Assembly: GCF_000092365.1 (NCBI RefSeq)
Contig: NC_014218.1
Coordinates: forward strand, 1,364,001 to 1,428,000
DNA length: 64,000 nucleotides
From: Arcanobacterium haemolyticum DSM 20595
GTDB taxonomy: Bacteria; Actinomycetota; Actinomycetes; Actinomycetales; Actinomycetaceae
Reading direction: 5' to 3'
The position numbers and the translations under genes are program-made. The notes beneath the pieces are model-generated. The model had not been told where the DNA came from. It made no database searches and saw only the letters and a program-made list of their open reading frames with translations. Below, piece by piece: positions 43,436 to 52,671 of the stretch (the first letter of the stretch is position 1; each line of letters starts with the position of its first letter).

Positions 43436-44680
43436 TTATTCAGAGTCGCGTTGTTCGCGGGCTAAACGTTTCCCAACGTCCTGAGGATCTGCTTGTGCGA
43501 GTTTATCCGACGTGGTCGGGGTGGACTTTTTGCTGTAAGCATCCCAGGCTGCTTGTGCGTAGGCGTGGCGCGCGGCATCGAGTTCGCGTTGTGCGTCAGT
43601 GACCTTGTCTTCAACTTTCGCGATCTTTCGTTTCATCCACGCCGCTTTAATTCCAGACCATGGTGGCGCAAGGAGATCTTCTTGATCATCAGTTGGGCTT
43701 GGCGCAATAACGCCCGTCATCGGATCGAAGTTCCACTCCAGGGTACGTTTGACCGTTTGTGTAACATAGTTTGGATATTCTTCCGCGTGCTCCAGTTGCG
43801 ATTTGGTTGGTTCGCCTGGGGCTGGCGGATTTGCTACATAGGCGGAGGCAACCAGAGTTACTTGCGCAAGAAGATTTACCCAGATAAGCAGGGTAATGAT
43901 CGCTGCGAACGGCGCAAGAAGCGCGTTTTCTGACACGGACGATACCACGGTAGTTCCGAGGATTCGCAGGATCGACGACGCTACGCCGGCCAATAGTGAT
44001 CCTCGTACAAGATCTTTCAGCGGTGGATGAGCGCCACACATCACGCTAAAGAGGAACATGAAGATGCCAGTGTCCACAAGAAGCGCGATAAGCAGTGTAC
44101 CTATATAAATAAGGTAATTACCAACAACGCCTGGTATGCCCATCCAGTCAAGAACAATTTCAGAGAACTGAGTTGAAACGGTGACCAGCGAAACTGTGAC
44201 TAGAGCACCAATGCCGATCATGAGAGCACCGGAAAGATCCAGTAGTTTAGCCTTCACAAATGGACGTGGTAAATACGTAATCCCATACATGCCAAGAATG
44301 GCAATACGTAGAGCAGTCATTAATGATGCTGCCGACCATAACAAGACGAGCAACGAGATAATCGATGCCATATTGATTGGGTTTTCAATAATGAGATCGT
44401 TCGGATCCAGGAGGCCAGACGACGAACCATCAAGTTTCAGGATGCCTGGTAGCGATGAGTTTACAGTCTCAAACAGAGTCTGCTGTAATTCTTTATTTCC
44501 ACCCAACGTGTATGAGAACGCAGTGAAAGCGATCGTGAGAGCACCAGCGATGGCAAATAACGCCGAATAGGCGATTCCGCCAGCTAGCAGATACCCTCTA
44601 GCCCATCCGTATCGGCCGTAGGCACGCATGAAGCGCAGTTCATAAATCCACGTGATTATTGCGTTGATCCGTTCCCACAC
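43436..44680 (-). CDS. YihY/BrkB family membrane protein
   Basis: A 414-residue protein with about six helices in residues 25-285. YGWARGYLLAGGIAYSALFAI near residue 23 is the family opening. A polar and probably coiled-coil C-terminal region follows (KIAKVEDKVTDAQRELDAAR). GTG start with AAGGAG 7 bases upstream, two bases after xthA. Often miscalled ribonuclease BN; the function is unknown. Confidence 0.87.
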   Translation of the reverse strand: MWERINAIITWIYELRFMRAYGRYGWARGYLLAGGIAYSALFAIAGALTIAFTAFSYTLGGNKELQQTLFETVNSSLPGILKLDGSSSGLLDPNDLIIENPINMASIISLLVLLWSAASLMTALRIAILGMYGITYLPRPFVKAKLLDLSGALMIGIGALVTVSLVTVSTQFSEIVLDWMGIPGVVGNYLIYIGTLLIALLVDTGIFMFLFSVMCGAHPPLKDLVRGSLLAGVASSILRILGTTVVSSVSENALLAPFAAIITLLIWVNLLAQVTLVASAYVANPPAPGEPTKSQLEHAEEYPNYVTQTVKRTLEWNFDPMTGVIAPSPTDDQEDLLAPPWSGIKAAWMKRKIAKVEDKVTDAQRELDAARHAYAQAAWDAYSKKSTPTTSDKLAQADPQDVGKRLAREQRDSE

Positions 44681-44682
44681 GG

Positions 44683-45555
44683 TTATGCTCCTTCAACATC
44701 GTACGTAACGATCAACGGAGCATGATCAGACCAGCGCTGATCATAGCTTTCGGCTCGGTCGATTCGCAGGGAGTGTGCTCGCTGCGCCAAGTCAGGATCC
44801 ACAAGGTGGTAATCGATTCTCCATCCCACGTTGTTGTCAAAGGCTTTTCCGCGTTGCGACCACCAGGTGTACTCTGCTTGTTCATCACCGATCAGGTAAC
44901 GCTGCACATCGATGTAGCCCATCGTTTCCGTCCACTTATCAACATATGCAATTTCCGGATCAAGCACGCCAGCTGTTTTGTTGTGGTTCGATTTCCAGTT
45001 CGTAATATCGCGTTCTGTGTGAACGATGTTGAAATCACCTGCAACAAGAATATGTGGCAGCTCTTCCGAACGATTTGTTCGCAGTTGGGCAAGGCGGGTG
45101 GTGACTCGATCAAGGTGAGCGTACTTGGCATCCATTTTTGCCTGATCGGTAGCCGTACCTGAATGCAGATAGGCACTGACAAAGGTTGTTTTGTACGCCG
45201 GAATATCTACTTCTATCCACCGGCCGGTATCAACTGGAGGTTCGGCCGGCCGATCCCAGGAGGCCAGGGCATCAGTATCAGGTTCGCAATCTGGCAGATC
45301 AGATCCGAGCCCGATGCTGATGCGCCCAACATCTACACCCTTCTTCACCGCGATGGCCACGCCAGCACGCCCTTTGATATCGCAGGCCTGCTGGATCACG
45401 GTGTAGTTTTCGCCAATAAGTTCGGGAACGAGTTCTTCTGGTGCCCGAACTTCTTGTAAGAGGAGAACATCTGGAGAGACTACTGCTATCCATTCGTGGA
45501 ATCCTTTGCGCACGGCGGCGCGAATACCATTCACATTACATGTAGCTACCAGCAT
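44683..45555 (-). CDS. xthA: Exodeoxyribonuclease III / AP endonuclease
   Basis: A 290-residue EEP-fold nuclease for base-excision repair. Motifs: ATCNVNGIRAA at the start, LLLQEVRAP near residue 32, GDFNIVHTERD near residue 168, WRIDYHL near residue 245 and the terminal SDHAPLIVTYD. RBS GGGGAGG upstream. It heads a leftward group with the yihY-like gene and manC. Confidence 0.94.
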   Translation of the reverse strand: MLVATCNVNGIRAAVRKGFHEWIAVVSPDVLLLQEVRAPEELVPELIGENYTVIQQACDIKGRAGVAIAVKKGVDVGRISIGLGSDLPDCEPDTDALASWDRPAEPPVDTGRWIEVDIPAYKTTFVSAYLHSGTATDQAKMDAKYAHLDRVTTRLAQLRTNRSEELPHILVAGDFNIVHTERDITNWKSNHNKTAGVLDPEIAYVDKWTETMGYIDVQRYLIGDEQAEYTWWSQRGKAFDNNVGWRIDYHLVDPDLAQRAHSLRIDRAESYDQRWSDHAPLIVTYDVEGA

Positions 45556-45602
45556 CTTTTCCTCCCCAATGTTTAATCATTCAAGATTAAATTTTACGGG
45601 TT

Positions 45603-46454
45603 TTAGAGACAAGAATCGACCACATTACTCAAAAGCATCGCACGAGTCATTGGACCAACCCCACCAGGGTTTGGCGAATACCACCCAGCTTTAGCGAAAG
45701 CATCTGGATGGATGTCCCCTACCATGCGACTCTTGCCTGTTTCCGTATCGGTTACACGTGAAACACCAACATCAAATAGCACTGCACCTGGCTGTACCAT
45801 GTCAGGAGTAATCATGTGAGCCACGCCAGCAGCCGCAACGATAACGTCCGCACGCAATGTATGTTCCGCCAGATTCTTGGTGGAATGGTGGCACGCATCC
45901 ACAGTGGCGTTAATACTGCGCGATGTAAGCAAAATCGCGAGTGGCTTACCCACAGTAGTTCCGCGGCCAACAATACATACGTTAGCCCCAGCCCACTGCA
46001 CACCATAACGCCTACCGAGTTCAACGATTCCCATAGGTGTGCATGCGATTGGCGCTGGCGTTTCATTCGCCAAACGCCCAATGTTCACGGGATGCAGCCC
46101 GTCCACATCCTTATCAGGATCGATCGCTTCCAACACGGCTGTTGTATCAATGTGACGCGGGAGGGGAAGCTGAACAATGAATCCGGAGCATTCCGGATCA
46201 TTGTTCAGCTTCCCAACCGCATCAAGCACATCCGCGGTGGACGAATCTTCCGGCAGTTCTACCCTGATCGATGCGATGCCAACATCATGGCAATCTTTAT
46301 GTTTCATGTTCACATATACCTGCGAACCGGGATCACTGCCAACAAGAACTGTTGCCAAACCTGGCGTGCGAGGAATCCCGGCGACTTTCTCTTTCAGTTC
46401 TTGTTTGATCTGGGCCAAGGTGGCCTTACCATCCATTTTTATTGGAGTATTCAT
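45603..46454 (-). CDS. folD: Bifunctional methylene-THF dehydrogenase/cyclohydrolase FolD
   Basis: A 283-residue one-carbon enzyme converting 5,10-methylene-THF to 10-formyl-THF. Motifs: YVNMKHKDCHDVGI near residue 48 with the catalytic lysine, GFIVQLPLPRHID, DKDVDGLHPVNIGRL, GRGTTVGKPLA and PGGVGPMTRAML. It lies 23 bases downstream of glyA, its substrate supplier. The upstream site (AAGAAGGG) is rather far from the ATG. Confidence 0.95.
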   Translation of the reverse strand: MNTPIKMDGKATLAQIKQELKEKVAGIPRTPGLATVLVGSDPGSQVYVNMKHKDCHDVGIASIRVELPEDSSTADVLDAVGKLNNDPECSGFIVQLPLPRHIDTTAVLEAIDPDKDVDGLHPVNIGRLANETPAPIACTPMGIVELGRRYGVQWAGANVCIVGRGTTVGKPLAILLTSRSINATVDACHHSTKNLAEHTLRADVIVAAAGVAHMITPDMVQPGAVLFDVGVSRVTDTETGKSRMVGDIHPDAFAKAGWYSPNPGGVGPMTRAMLLSNVVDSCL

Positions 46455-46477
46455 CGCCGCGTATTCCCTTCTTTTCC

Positions 46478-47761
46478 TCAGTGGGTTTGATCCAGTTCTG
46501 GATACAACGGGAACCGATCGGTGAGCGCGGTAACTCGCGCGCGCAACGCCTCAATATCCGCGTCCTTTCCGTCACGCAAAGCTACCGCGATGATATCGGC
46601 GACTTCAGCGAAATCGTCATCCTGGAAACCACGAGTAGCCAACGCAGGAGTACCGATACGGAGGCCAGAGGTGACGGCTGGTGGCCGTGGATCGAATGGA
46701 ACAGCATTCCGGTTCGTGGTGATGCCAATGCGATGAAGCAAATCTTCAGCTTCCTGGCCATTCAGTTCATGATCGCGAAGATCAACCAGCACTAAGTGAA
46801 CATCCGTGCCACCGGTCAGTACCGAAACGCCCCTCGACGCCACATCGTCAGCAACCAAACGTTCAGCAATAATCTTCGAACCGCGAAGCGTACGCTCCTG
46901 ACGATCCTTGAATTCAGGAGTTGCAGCCAACTTCAACGCAATCGCCTTAGCAGCGATCACGTGCATGAGCGGGCCCCCCTGCTGACCTGGGAAAACAGCC
47001 GAATTCAACTTCTTTGCCAACGATTCATCACGTGAGAGAATCATGCCGGAACGTGGACCACCGATGGTCTTGTGAATCGTGGTTGTTACAACATCAGCAT
47101 ACGGAACTGGGCTTGGATGCACGCCTGCAGCCACCAAACCAGCAAAGTGCGCCATATCAACCCACAAGTAAGCACCAACTTCATCCGCAATTTCACGGAA
47201 CGCCGCGAAATCAACGTGGCGTGGGTAAGCAGACCAGCCAGCGATAATCATCTTCGGGCGATGCTCCAACGCCAACCGGCGGACCTCATCCATGTCAATC
47301 AGATAGGTTTCAGGATCAACACCATACGAAACGATGGTGAAGTTCTTACCAGAGAAGTTCAACTTCATACCGTGAGTCAAATGCCCACCATGAGCCAGCG
47401 ACATCCCCATCACCGTATCGCCATGGCTCAACAACGCATGATAAATCGCCGCATTAGCCTGAGCACCCGCGTGCGGCTGAACGTTCACGTAAGCCGCCCC
47501 AAAAAGTTCCTTTGCCCGAGCAATGGCCAGGTTTTCGGCCACATCAACATGCTCACAACCGCCATAATAGCGGCGCCCCGGATAACCTTCTGCATACTTG
47601 TTCGTCAACACCGAACCCTGTGCCTGCAACACTGCCCGCGGCACAAAATTTTCTGATGCAATCATTTCGAGTGTGGCACGCTGGCGCCCCAACTCATCAT
47701 CCAAAACCTGAGCAATCTCAGGATCCAACTCAGCTAGCGAAAGATTAAAAGAATCTACCAC
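46478..47761 (-). CDS. glyA: Serine hydroxymethyltransferase
   Basis: A 427-residue PLP enzyme that makes glycine and 5,10-methylene-THF from serine. It shows [13 protein letters not shown] near residue 33, [17 protein letters not shown], and the PLP-lysine motif [16 protein letters not shown] near residue 228. GTG start with GGAGGAGG upstream. Transcribed with folD; the promoter upstream has the shared GTGTGGGAG element. Confidence 0.96.
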   Translation of the reverse strand: MVDSFNLSLAELDPEIAQVLDDELGRQRATLEMIASENFVPRAVLQAQGSVLTNKYAEGYPGRRYYGGCEHVDVAENLAIARAKELFGAAYVNVQPHAGAQANAAIYHALLSHGDTVMGMSLAHGGHLTHGMKLNFSGKNFTIVSYGVDPETYLIDMDEVRRLALEHRPKMIIAGWSAYPRHVDFAAFREIADEVGAYLWVDMAHFAGLVAAGVHPSPVPYADVVTTTIHKTIGGPRSGMILSRDESLAKKLNSAVFPGQQGGPLMHVIAAKAIALKLAATPEFKDRQERTLRGSKIIAERLVADDVASRGVSVLTGGTDVHLVLVDLRDHELNGQEAEDLLHRIGITTNRNAVPFDPRPPAVTSGLRIGTPALATRGFQDDDFAEVADIIAVALRDGKDADIEALRARVTALTDRFPLYPELDQTH

Positions 47762-47805
47762 TTACGGCCTCCTCCAGGACGTCCATTACAGATGCTTACA
47801 AGACT

Positions 47806-47828
47806 AGCCTACCGAGCTCCTCCCACAC
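47806..47828 (-). promoter_or_regulatory. Promoter of glyA-folD with shared -26 element
   Basis: On the minus strand: GTGTGGGAG, 8 bases, TAGGCT, about 45 bases before the glyA start. The upstream flank GATACGAAAAT also matches the adnA promoter (GACACGAAAAT). Confidence 0.5.
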
Positions 47829-47888
47829 ATTTTCGTATCACGTAGAAAGACCGTAACGTGGGCAACGGCGTCGTCGTCAAAAAGAACA

Positions 47889-47901
47889 TAAAATAAACGT
47901 A
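47889..47901 (+). promoter_or_regulatory. -10 box giving a leaderless purU mRNA
   Basis: TAAAAT at 47889-47894 ends six bases before the ATG at 47901. No ribosome-binding site. The gap to the divergent glyA promoter is short. Confidence 0.45.
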
Positions 47902-48761
47902 TGGAAAACACGATGCTCACCCCACACTCACTCATCTTTACAATCTCATGCCCAGATCAGCCGGGCATTGTGTACGCCGTAACCGGGCTTCTAACCCAAG
48001 TAGGCGCGAACGTGACGCAATCGCAGCAATACCGCGATCCCAGCCAAGATCGCTTCTATATTCGGCTCCAAGCGGACGTTCCAGGCGGCCGCCCCACAAT
48101 CGATGCCGCGTTCGCTGCGCTCGGAGCCCGCTACAACATGGACTACACAATTTCGGACGCAAGCCCAATGCGAACCATCATCATGTGCTCCAAAGAACCC
48201 CACTGTTTAAGCGATCTTCTGGCAAAACAACGCGAAGGTCGCCTGCCACTGAACGTGGCAGCGGTAGTTTCCAACCACGAAACTCTGCGGCTGCTCGCCG
48301 AATTTTACGAAGTCCCCTTCACCCATATTCCTGTGACGAAAGATACAAAACCCGAAGCCGAAGCCCAACTCCTCAAACTCGTGGAAGAAACCGGCGCGGA
48401 ACTCGTTGTGCTGGCCCGCTACATGCAAGTCCTCTCAGATTCCATCTGCGAAAAACTCGCCGGAAAAATCATCAACATTCACCATTCGTTCCTGCCATCC
48501 TTCAAAGGCGCCCGCCCCTACGCGCAAGCCCACGCCCGCGGGGTCAAACTCATCGGCGCCACCGCCCACTACGTCACTGCTGACCTGGACGAAGGCCCAA
48601 TCATCGAACAAGACGTGGCGCGCGTATCCCACGCCCATGACGTCACAGAATTGCAGGCCATGGGCGCGGAAGTCGAACGCCAGGTTCTCTCCCGCGCCGT
48701 CCGCTGGCACGCCGAACACCGCGTGCTTCACGCCGGCCTGCGCACGGTTGTGTTTGGGTAA
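47901..48761 (+). CDS. purU: Formyltetrahydrofolate deformylase
   Basis: A 286-residue enzyme releasing formate from 10-formyl-THF. The N-terminal ACT domain (FTISCPDQPGIVYAVTGLL, residues 13-31) is followed by a formyltransferase fold. That fold shows VVLARYMQVLS near residue 170, NIHHSFLPSFKGARPY near residue 193, and TADLDEGPIIEQDV. With glyA and folD it balances the one-carbon pool. The start is set by the leaderless promoter; an internal ATG lies 12 bases on. Confidence 0.93.
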   Translation: MENTMLTPHSLIFTISCPDQPGIVYAVTGLLTQVGANVTQSQQYRDPSQDRFYIRLQADVPGGRPTIDAAFAALGARYNMDYTISDASPMRTIIMCSKEPHCLSDLLAKQREGRLPLNVAAVVSNHETLRLLAEFYEVPFTHIPVTKDTKPEAEAQLLKLVEETGAELVVLARYMQVLSDSICEKLAGKIINIHHSFLPSFKGARPYAQAHARGVKLIGATAHYVTADLDEGPIIEQDVARVSHAHDVTELQAMGAEVERQVLSRAVRWHAEHRVLHAGLRTVVFG

Positions 48762-48785
48762 GCCCCTTCCCCAAACCGCGCGCAG

Positions 48786-50399
48786 CTACCGCATCCGCCG
48801 CGCCTGATCGAAGAATTCGCATTCCCATCGGGCGGCAACGCTGTAAGCCTGCAGCGCCGCCGCACGTTCCTCCGGCGTAGCACCGGCCAGCGCTTTCTCC
48901 ATCAGGCGGATCCGGTGTGCGGTGGCGTCGATGAATCCTTGATCAGAGTACATCGATAACCATTCGTGGTATGGGTGGGTTGGCGTGTTCGCTTCGGCTA
49001 GGAGTTCGCCGATGTGCGCATAGATCCAGAAGCACGGGAGCACGGCGGCCACGCCAACCACGTACGGATCCGTTGACGTCCGTGCCAGCAAATGGTCCGT
49101 GTATCCGGTGGTCACGGGGCTCATGGCGTAGGACGATTCTGGGATGGCATCGGAATGTTTGGTGAGCCAGTTTCGGTGGAGTTCTTGTTCCACGATCACG
49201 CATTCGGCGCTGCTTTGTGCCCAGGCGGCAACGTCGGCGGGCTCGGTTGCTCTGGCCGCGAGGTGTGCCAGCGCGCGTACATACGTATCTAAGTAGAGCG
49301 CGTCTTGCCGTTGGTATGCGGTGAATTGCCAGTATGGGAGCGTTCCGGCCGCGAGTTGTTGGATGAATGGCAGTTCCCACGTATCTTCCACTACGTCTTG
49401 GGTTGCGTTCCACAGGAGCGTTGTCCAGGGGCCGGCTGGCGCGATTCGCGGTGTACGCACGTCCCATTCAGTTGGTTTTCCGTTCTGACGGAAGATTCGC
49501 GTTTGAGCGACGTCCGTGGCACGTGCGCTTTCTGGCGTGGCGAGTGGCGTTGGCGCCGGTAGCCATGGTTGTGCGGGGATGGAGGCTTCCATTCGACGCA
49601 GTTTGTGCGAGTGATCCACTGGGCCGTGTCCCGTTCCCACCTGCAGTTTTTCTCCGTAACTGATTGCTTCGTGAAGCCAGTCGGTTACCCATCCGAGTGC
49701 GCGCGTTGCGTTTCCTTCCGCCGCGAGCCGCGTGGCGAGCGCACTTGATAGTGAACATCCTGTTCCATGAGTGGCGTCTGTATCAACACGTTCCGTGTGT
49801 GCTTCCGTAATCACGCCTTCCGCATCAACCAACGCATTCGTCACGATTCGTTCCGTCAAGTGCCCACCTTTCACGAGCACAGTTGCGTTAATGTCCCGCG
49901 CAAGTTTTTGCGCGGCAGCGATCGCGTCAGAGTGGTTCTGTATCGTTCCAGGCGCGAGTTGCGCAAGGATTTCGAGTTCAGGGATATTCGGGGTGACCAC
50001 GGTTGCGTGGTGCAACATATTTTTGAGGGCGTCTTCGGCTTCCGTATCAAGCAGACGGTCTCCTGACGTTGCAACCATGACAGGATCGACGACGACGATC
50101 GGCGGCTTATGGCCGTCTAGCCATTCATCGACAATCTGGATGTAGCCGGTGTTGCCGAGCATCCCGATTTTAACTGCGTCGATAACGACGTCGTCGTTCA
50201 ACGCCTCAAGCTGGTCACGAATAACGGATGGTGGCGGCGAAAAAATGCTGCGCACACCTTGAGTATTTTGGGCAACGATCGCGGTGACAACCGAATAGGC
50301 GAAACCACCAGTGGCGGTGATCGATTTGATGTCTGCTTGAGCGCCGGCGCCGCCACTTGGGTCAGTTCCAGCAATGGTGAGGATACGAGGAATAGACAT
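48786..50399 (-). CDS. ThiD-TenA fusion (HMP-P kinase + thiamine-salvage thiaminase II domain)
   Basis: A 537-residue fusion. Residues about 1-270 are HMP/HMP-P kinase: TIAGTDPSGGAGAQADIKS, DPVMVATSGDRLL and DTDATHGTGCSLSSALA. Residues about 320-537 are TenA: FTAYQRQDALYLDTY, SSAECVIVEQELH with the active cysteine region, FWIYAHIGE, and a C-terminal YSVAARWECEFFDQA. TenA recovers HMP from thiamine breakdown products and ThiD phosphorylates it, so the fusion joins consecutive salvage steps. RBS AAGGAA. Confidence 0.93.
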   Translation of the reverse strand: MSIPRILTIAGTDPSGGAGAQADIKSITATGGFAYSVVTAIVAQNTQGVRSIFSPPPSVIRDQLEALNDDVVIDAVKIGMLGNTGYIQIVDEWLDGHKPPIVVVDPVMVATSGDRLLDTEAEDALKNMLHHATVVTPNIPELEILAQLAPGTIQNHSDAIAAAQKLARDINATVLVKGGHLTERIVTNALVDAEGVITEAHTERVDTDATHGTGCSLSSALATRLAAEGNATRALGWVTDWLHEAISYGEKLQVGTGHGPVDHSHKLRRMEASIPAQPWLPAPTPLATPESARATDVAQTRIFRQNGKPTEWDVRTPRIAPAGPWTTLLWNATQDVVEDTWELPFIQQLAAGTLPYWQFTAYQRQDALYLDTYVRALAHLAARATEPADVAAWAQSSAECVIVEQELHRNWLTKHSDAIPESSYAMSPVTTGYTDHLLARTSTDPYVVGVAAVLPCFWIYAHIGELLAEANTPTHPYHEWLSMYSDQGFIDATAHRIRLMEKALAGATPEERAAALQAYSVAARWECEFFDQARRMR

Positions 50400-50432
50400 G
50401 TTTTCCTTAAAAAATTGTAATAATCCGCAAGA

Positions 50433-51140
50433 TCAAGCTGCGGCGTTCCAGGTTGAGACGAGTTCATGGGCTGCCTCATAGGGGCTGGTGGCAGAAACAA
50501 TCGCGGAGACTACTGCAGCGGAGTGAACGTTGCCGGCAAGTGCTGCTACGTCGCGTTTTCCAATACCTCCGATAGCTGTAACAGGAAGGCGCGCAGTACC
50601 CGCGGCGGCAATCATTCCATCGATACCAAGCGGTTTTGGGGCATCTGTTTTCGTTGCAGTGGCGTGTACTACTCCTAAACCGATCCAATCGATGACGTCT
50701 AATTCGTTGGCTTCCTGTAATTCTTGTGGCGTAGCGGCCGAGTAACCGATAAATGGCCGCTCGCCAATCAGATCGCGAACGATACGTGGATGAATGTCTG
50801 TTTGCCCGATATGGACGCCATGAACATAGATTCCTTTCGTTTGGAGCGCCAAAAACACATCAACTCGATCATTAATCACGATCTGGACGTGCGTGTTTCG
50901 AAGTATGTCCCAGACTTCTTGAGCGAGCTGATATAAGTACCGGGCGTCAACATTTTTCCAGCGCAACTGGATGGTGGTAACACCGGCGTCTGCTGCAGCT
51001 TTACATGTTTTCAGGGTTTCGGAGATCGCCTGCTGGTACCAATCGTTGCTATCTGGAAGATAGGGCACTCCGATCCGGGCCATGCTCAGCCCTGGATCCG
51101 TCACAAGATAGATTCCGCCGCGTGGCGTTGCGCGTTTCAT
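50433..51140 (-). CDS. thiE: Thiamine phosphate synthase
   Basis: A 235-residue TIM barrel joining HMP-diphosphate and thiazole phosphate. Motifs: YLVTDPGLS at the start, VTTIQLRWKN near residue 54, IVINDRVDVFLA, GVHIGQTD, GLGVVHATATK and the phosphate loop TAIGGIG. Overlaps the thiM stop by ATGA, so it is coupled. An insert of about 20 residues follows YLVTDPG compared with the usual enzyme. Confidence 0.93.
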   Translation of the reverse strand: MKRATPRGGIYLVTDPGLSMARIGVPYLPDSNDWYQQAISETLKTCKAAADAGVTTIQLRWKNVDARYLYQLAQEVWDILRNTHVQIVINDRVDVFLALQTKGIYVHGVHIGQTDIHPRIVRDLIGERPFIGYSAATPQELQEANELDVIDWIGLGVVHATATKTDAPKPLGIDGMIAAAGTARLPVTAIGGIGKRDVAALAGNVHSAAVVSAIVSATSPYEAAHELVSTWNAAA

Positions 51141-51940
51141 GATACGAGCGCCAGAGATTCGAACGTTTCAGCGGCTGTATTGTAGATTGCGTCAACCAGG
51201 CTGGCTGCAAACGTGCCGGGTCCTTGTGCAGATTCGGCGGCGCGTTGCGCGGCGATTCCCATAACAACGTGTGCGGCTGTGACGGCGTCGAGCCAATCTT
51301 CACGCGGGCTAGCACCAACGTAACCGGCGATCAATGCACCCAGCGAACATCCTGCACCAGTGACTAGAGTAAGCCATTCGTGGCCGTTGTTGCACCGGCG
51401 GTCATTAATCCCGTCAGTAATGAAATCTTCTTTTCCAGAAACTGCAACGATTGCACCTAACTGTTGTGCGAGGGATCGAGCGGCTGGTTCAGCGGCTGCT
51501 ACATCATCAGTGGCGTCGGTTCCACGGCCACCTTCACCGCCAGCTAAAGCAATGATTTCTGAGGCATTTCCGCGGATTACTGCTGGTTTATATTCTAGTA
51601 GCTGGTGTGCAAGGGAGGTTCGAACAGAAAGGGCTCCAACCGCTACAGGATCAAGAACCCACGGTGTTCCTGCTCTGTTCGCAGAATCGGCAGCTTGTAG
51701 CATTGCTAATTGTTGGGCCGGGGCTATTGTTCCCACATTAATGAGAATGGCAGATGCGATGCCCGCAAATTCGCGAGTTTCATCAGGAGCATCCACCATT
51801 GCCGGTGCGCACCCTGCCGCAAGTAAAACGTTGGCGGTAAATTGCTGAACTACCGTGTTGGTTAGGCACTGAACCAGTGGATGGTTGTGGGTTGTAGTAC
51901 GCCATGCAGCTATGATGGCGTGGGTATAGCTATCGCTCAT
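51137..51940 (-). CDS. thiM: Hydroxyethylthiazole kinase
   Basis: A 267-residue kinase salvaging the thiazole moiety of thiamine. Motifs: CLTNTVVQQFTANVLLAAG near residue 27, ILINVGTI, WVLDPVAVGA, IRGNASEI and TGAGCSLGALI. The ATG at 51940 has GGAGGA 7 bases upstream, inside the TPP riboswitch. Any longer reading would translate the riboswitch. First gene of thiM-thiE-thiD/tenA. Confidence 0.95.
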   Translation of the reverse strand: MSDSYTHAIIAAWRTTTHNHPLVQCLTNTVVQQFTANVLLAAGCAPAMVDAPDETREFAGIASAILINVGTIAPAQQLAMLQAADSANRAGTPWVLDPVAVGALSVRTSLAHQLLEYKPAVIRGNASEIIALAGGEGGRGTDATDDVAAAEPAARSLAQQLGAIVAVSGKEDFITDGINDRRCNNGHEWLTLVTGAGCSLGALIAGYVGASPREDWLDAVTAAHVVMGIAAQRAAESAQGPGTFAASLVDAIYNTAAETFESLALVS

Positions 51941-51943
51941 CTT

Positions 51944-52017
51944 CCATTCCTCCGCTCGCATTATCGAGATCAGGTTTTCGGGTGTGTTCTCAGCCATGTA
52001 TGGCACCCCGTGGTGGT
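51944..52017 (-). promoter_or_regulatory. TPP (THI element) riboswitch
   Basis: On the minus strand the conserved blocks follow in order: GGGGTGC, GGCTGAGA, ACCC, ACCTGATCT, GATAATGC, AGCGGAGGA. These are the hallmark segments of the thiamine diphosphate aptamer. The thiM ribosome-binding site GGAGGA is the 3' end of the aptamer, so ligand binding should block translation initiation directly. Confidence 0.95.
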
Positions 52018-52053
52018 TTTAATGTATCTGATGTTGTCGATTTTTTCGACTTA

Positions 52054-52662
52054 TTAGAGCAGGTGAGGCGGGATCACGTCCTTCGCACACATATCTTCAG
52101 GAAGGTCTTTGAGAATCCGCACTGGGTTCCCGACTGCTACGACGTTGGCTGGCACGTCCTTGTTCACAACTGCGCCTGCACCGATTACGCTGTTATCTCC
52201 AATGGTTACTCCTGGGAGGATAATTGCTCCTGCTCCTAGCCACACATTGTCGCCAATCGTAATCGGGCTGCCTGCTTCCCAGCCTTCACCACGTAGCGTC
52301 GGTTCTAACGGATGCCATGCAGTGAGGATTTGGACGCGTGGGGCGATTTGGCATCTTTTACCAATGGTAATCGGCGCGACATCAAGCACAATACAATCGT
52401 AGTTGATGAAAGTCCCTGCACCGATCGACGTATGTTTTCCATAATCCACATAGAGTGGAGCACGAATCACAACGTCTTCTCCCACATAGCCCAACCAATC
52501 CTGAAGGATAGCCGAATGCGATTCCCAATCTGCGGATGGGAGGGAGTTAAACCTATCTTGGCATTCCATGGCATGTTCATACACCGAACGAAATGCTTCG
52601 CCTTCTGGCTTGTAGAGATCTCCATGAAGCATCCGGTTGTAAAGTTCTTGATCGCGCGTCAT
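52054..52662 (-). CDS. Maltose/galactoside O-acetyltransferase family (left-handed beta-helix)
   Basis: A 202-residue trimeric hexapeptide-repeat acetyltransferase. The N-terminal Mac domain has MLHGDLYKPEG. The repeats run ITIGDNVWLGAGAIILPGVT to GDNSVIGAGAVV, with the catalytic histidine region in LTAWHPLE. It acetylates sugars with acetyl-CoA; the real acceptor is unknown. RBS AAGGAG. Encoded between the thi operon and the response regulator in the same direction. Confidence 0.9.
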   Translation of the reverse strand: MTRDQELYNRMLHGDLYKPEGEAFRSVYEHAMECQDRFNSLPSADWESHSAILQDWLGYVGEDVVIRAPLYVDYGKHTSIGAGTFINYDCIVLDVAPITIGKRCQIAPRVQILTAWHPLEPTLRGEGWEAGSPITIGDNVWLGAGAIILPGVTIGDNSVIGAGAVVNKDVPANVVAVGNPVRILKDLPEDMCAKDVIPPHLL

Positions 52663-52671
52663 ATTTTCTCC

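Noticed and set aside
51941-52006. N-terminal extension of thiM by 22 codons
   Set aside because: These codons are the TPP riboswitch; the ribosome-binding site and family alignment point to the ATG at 51940.
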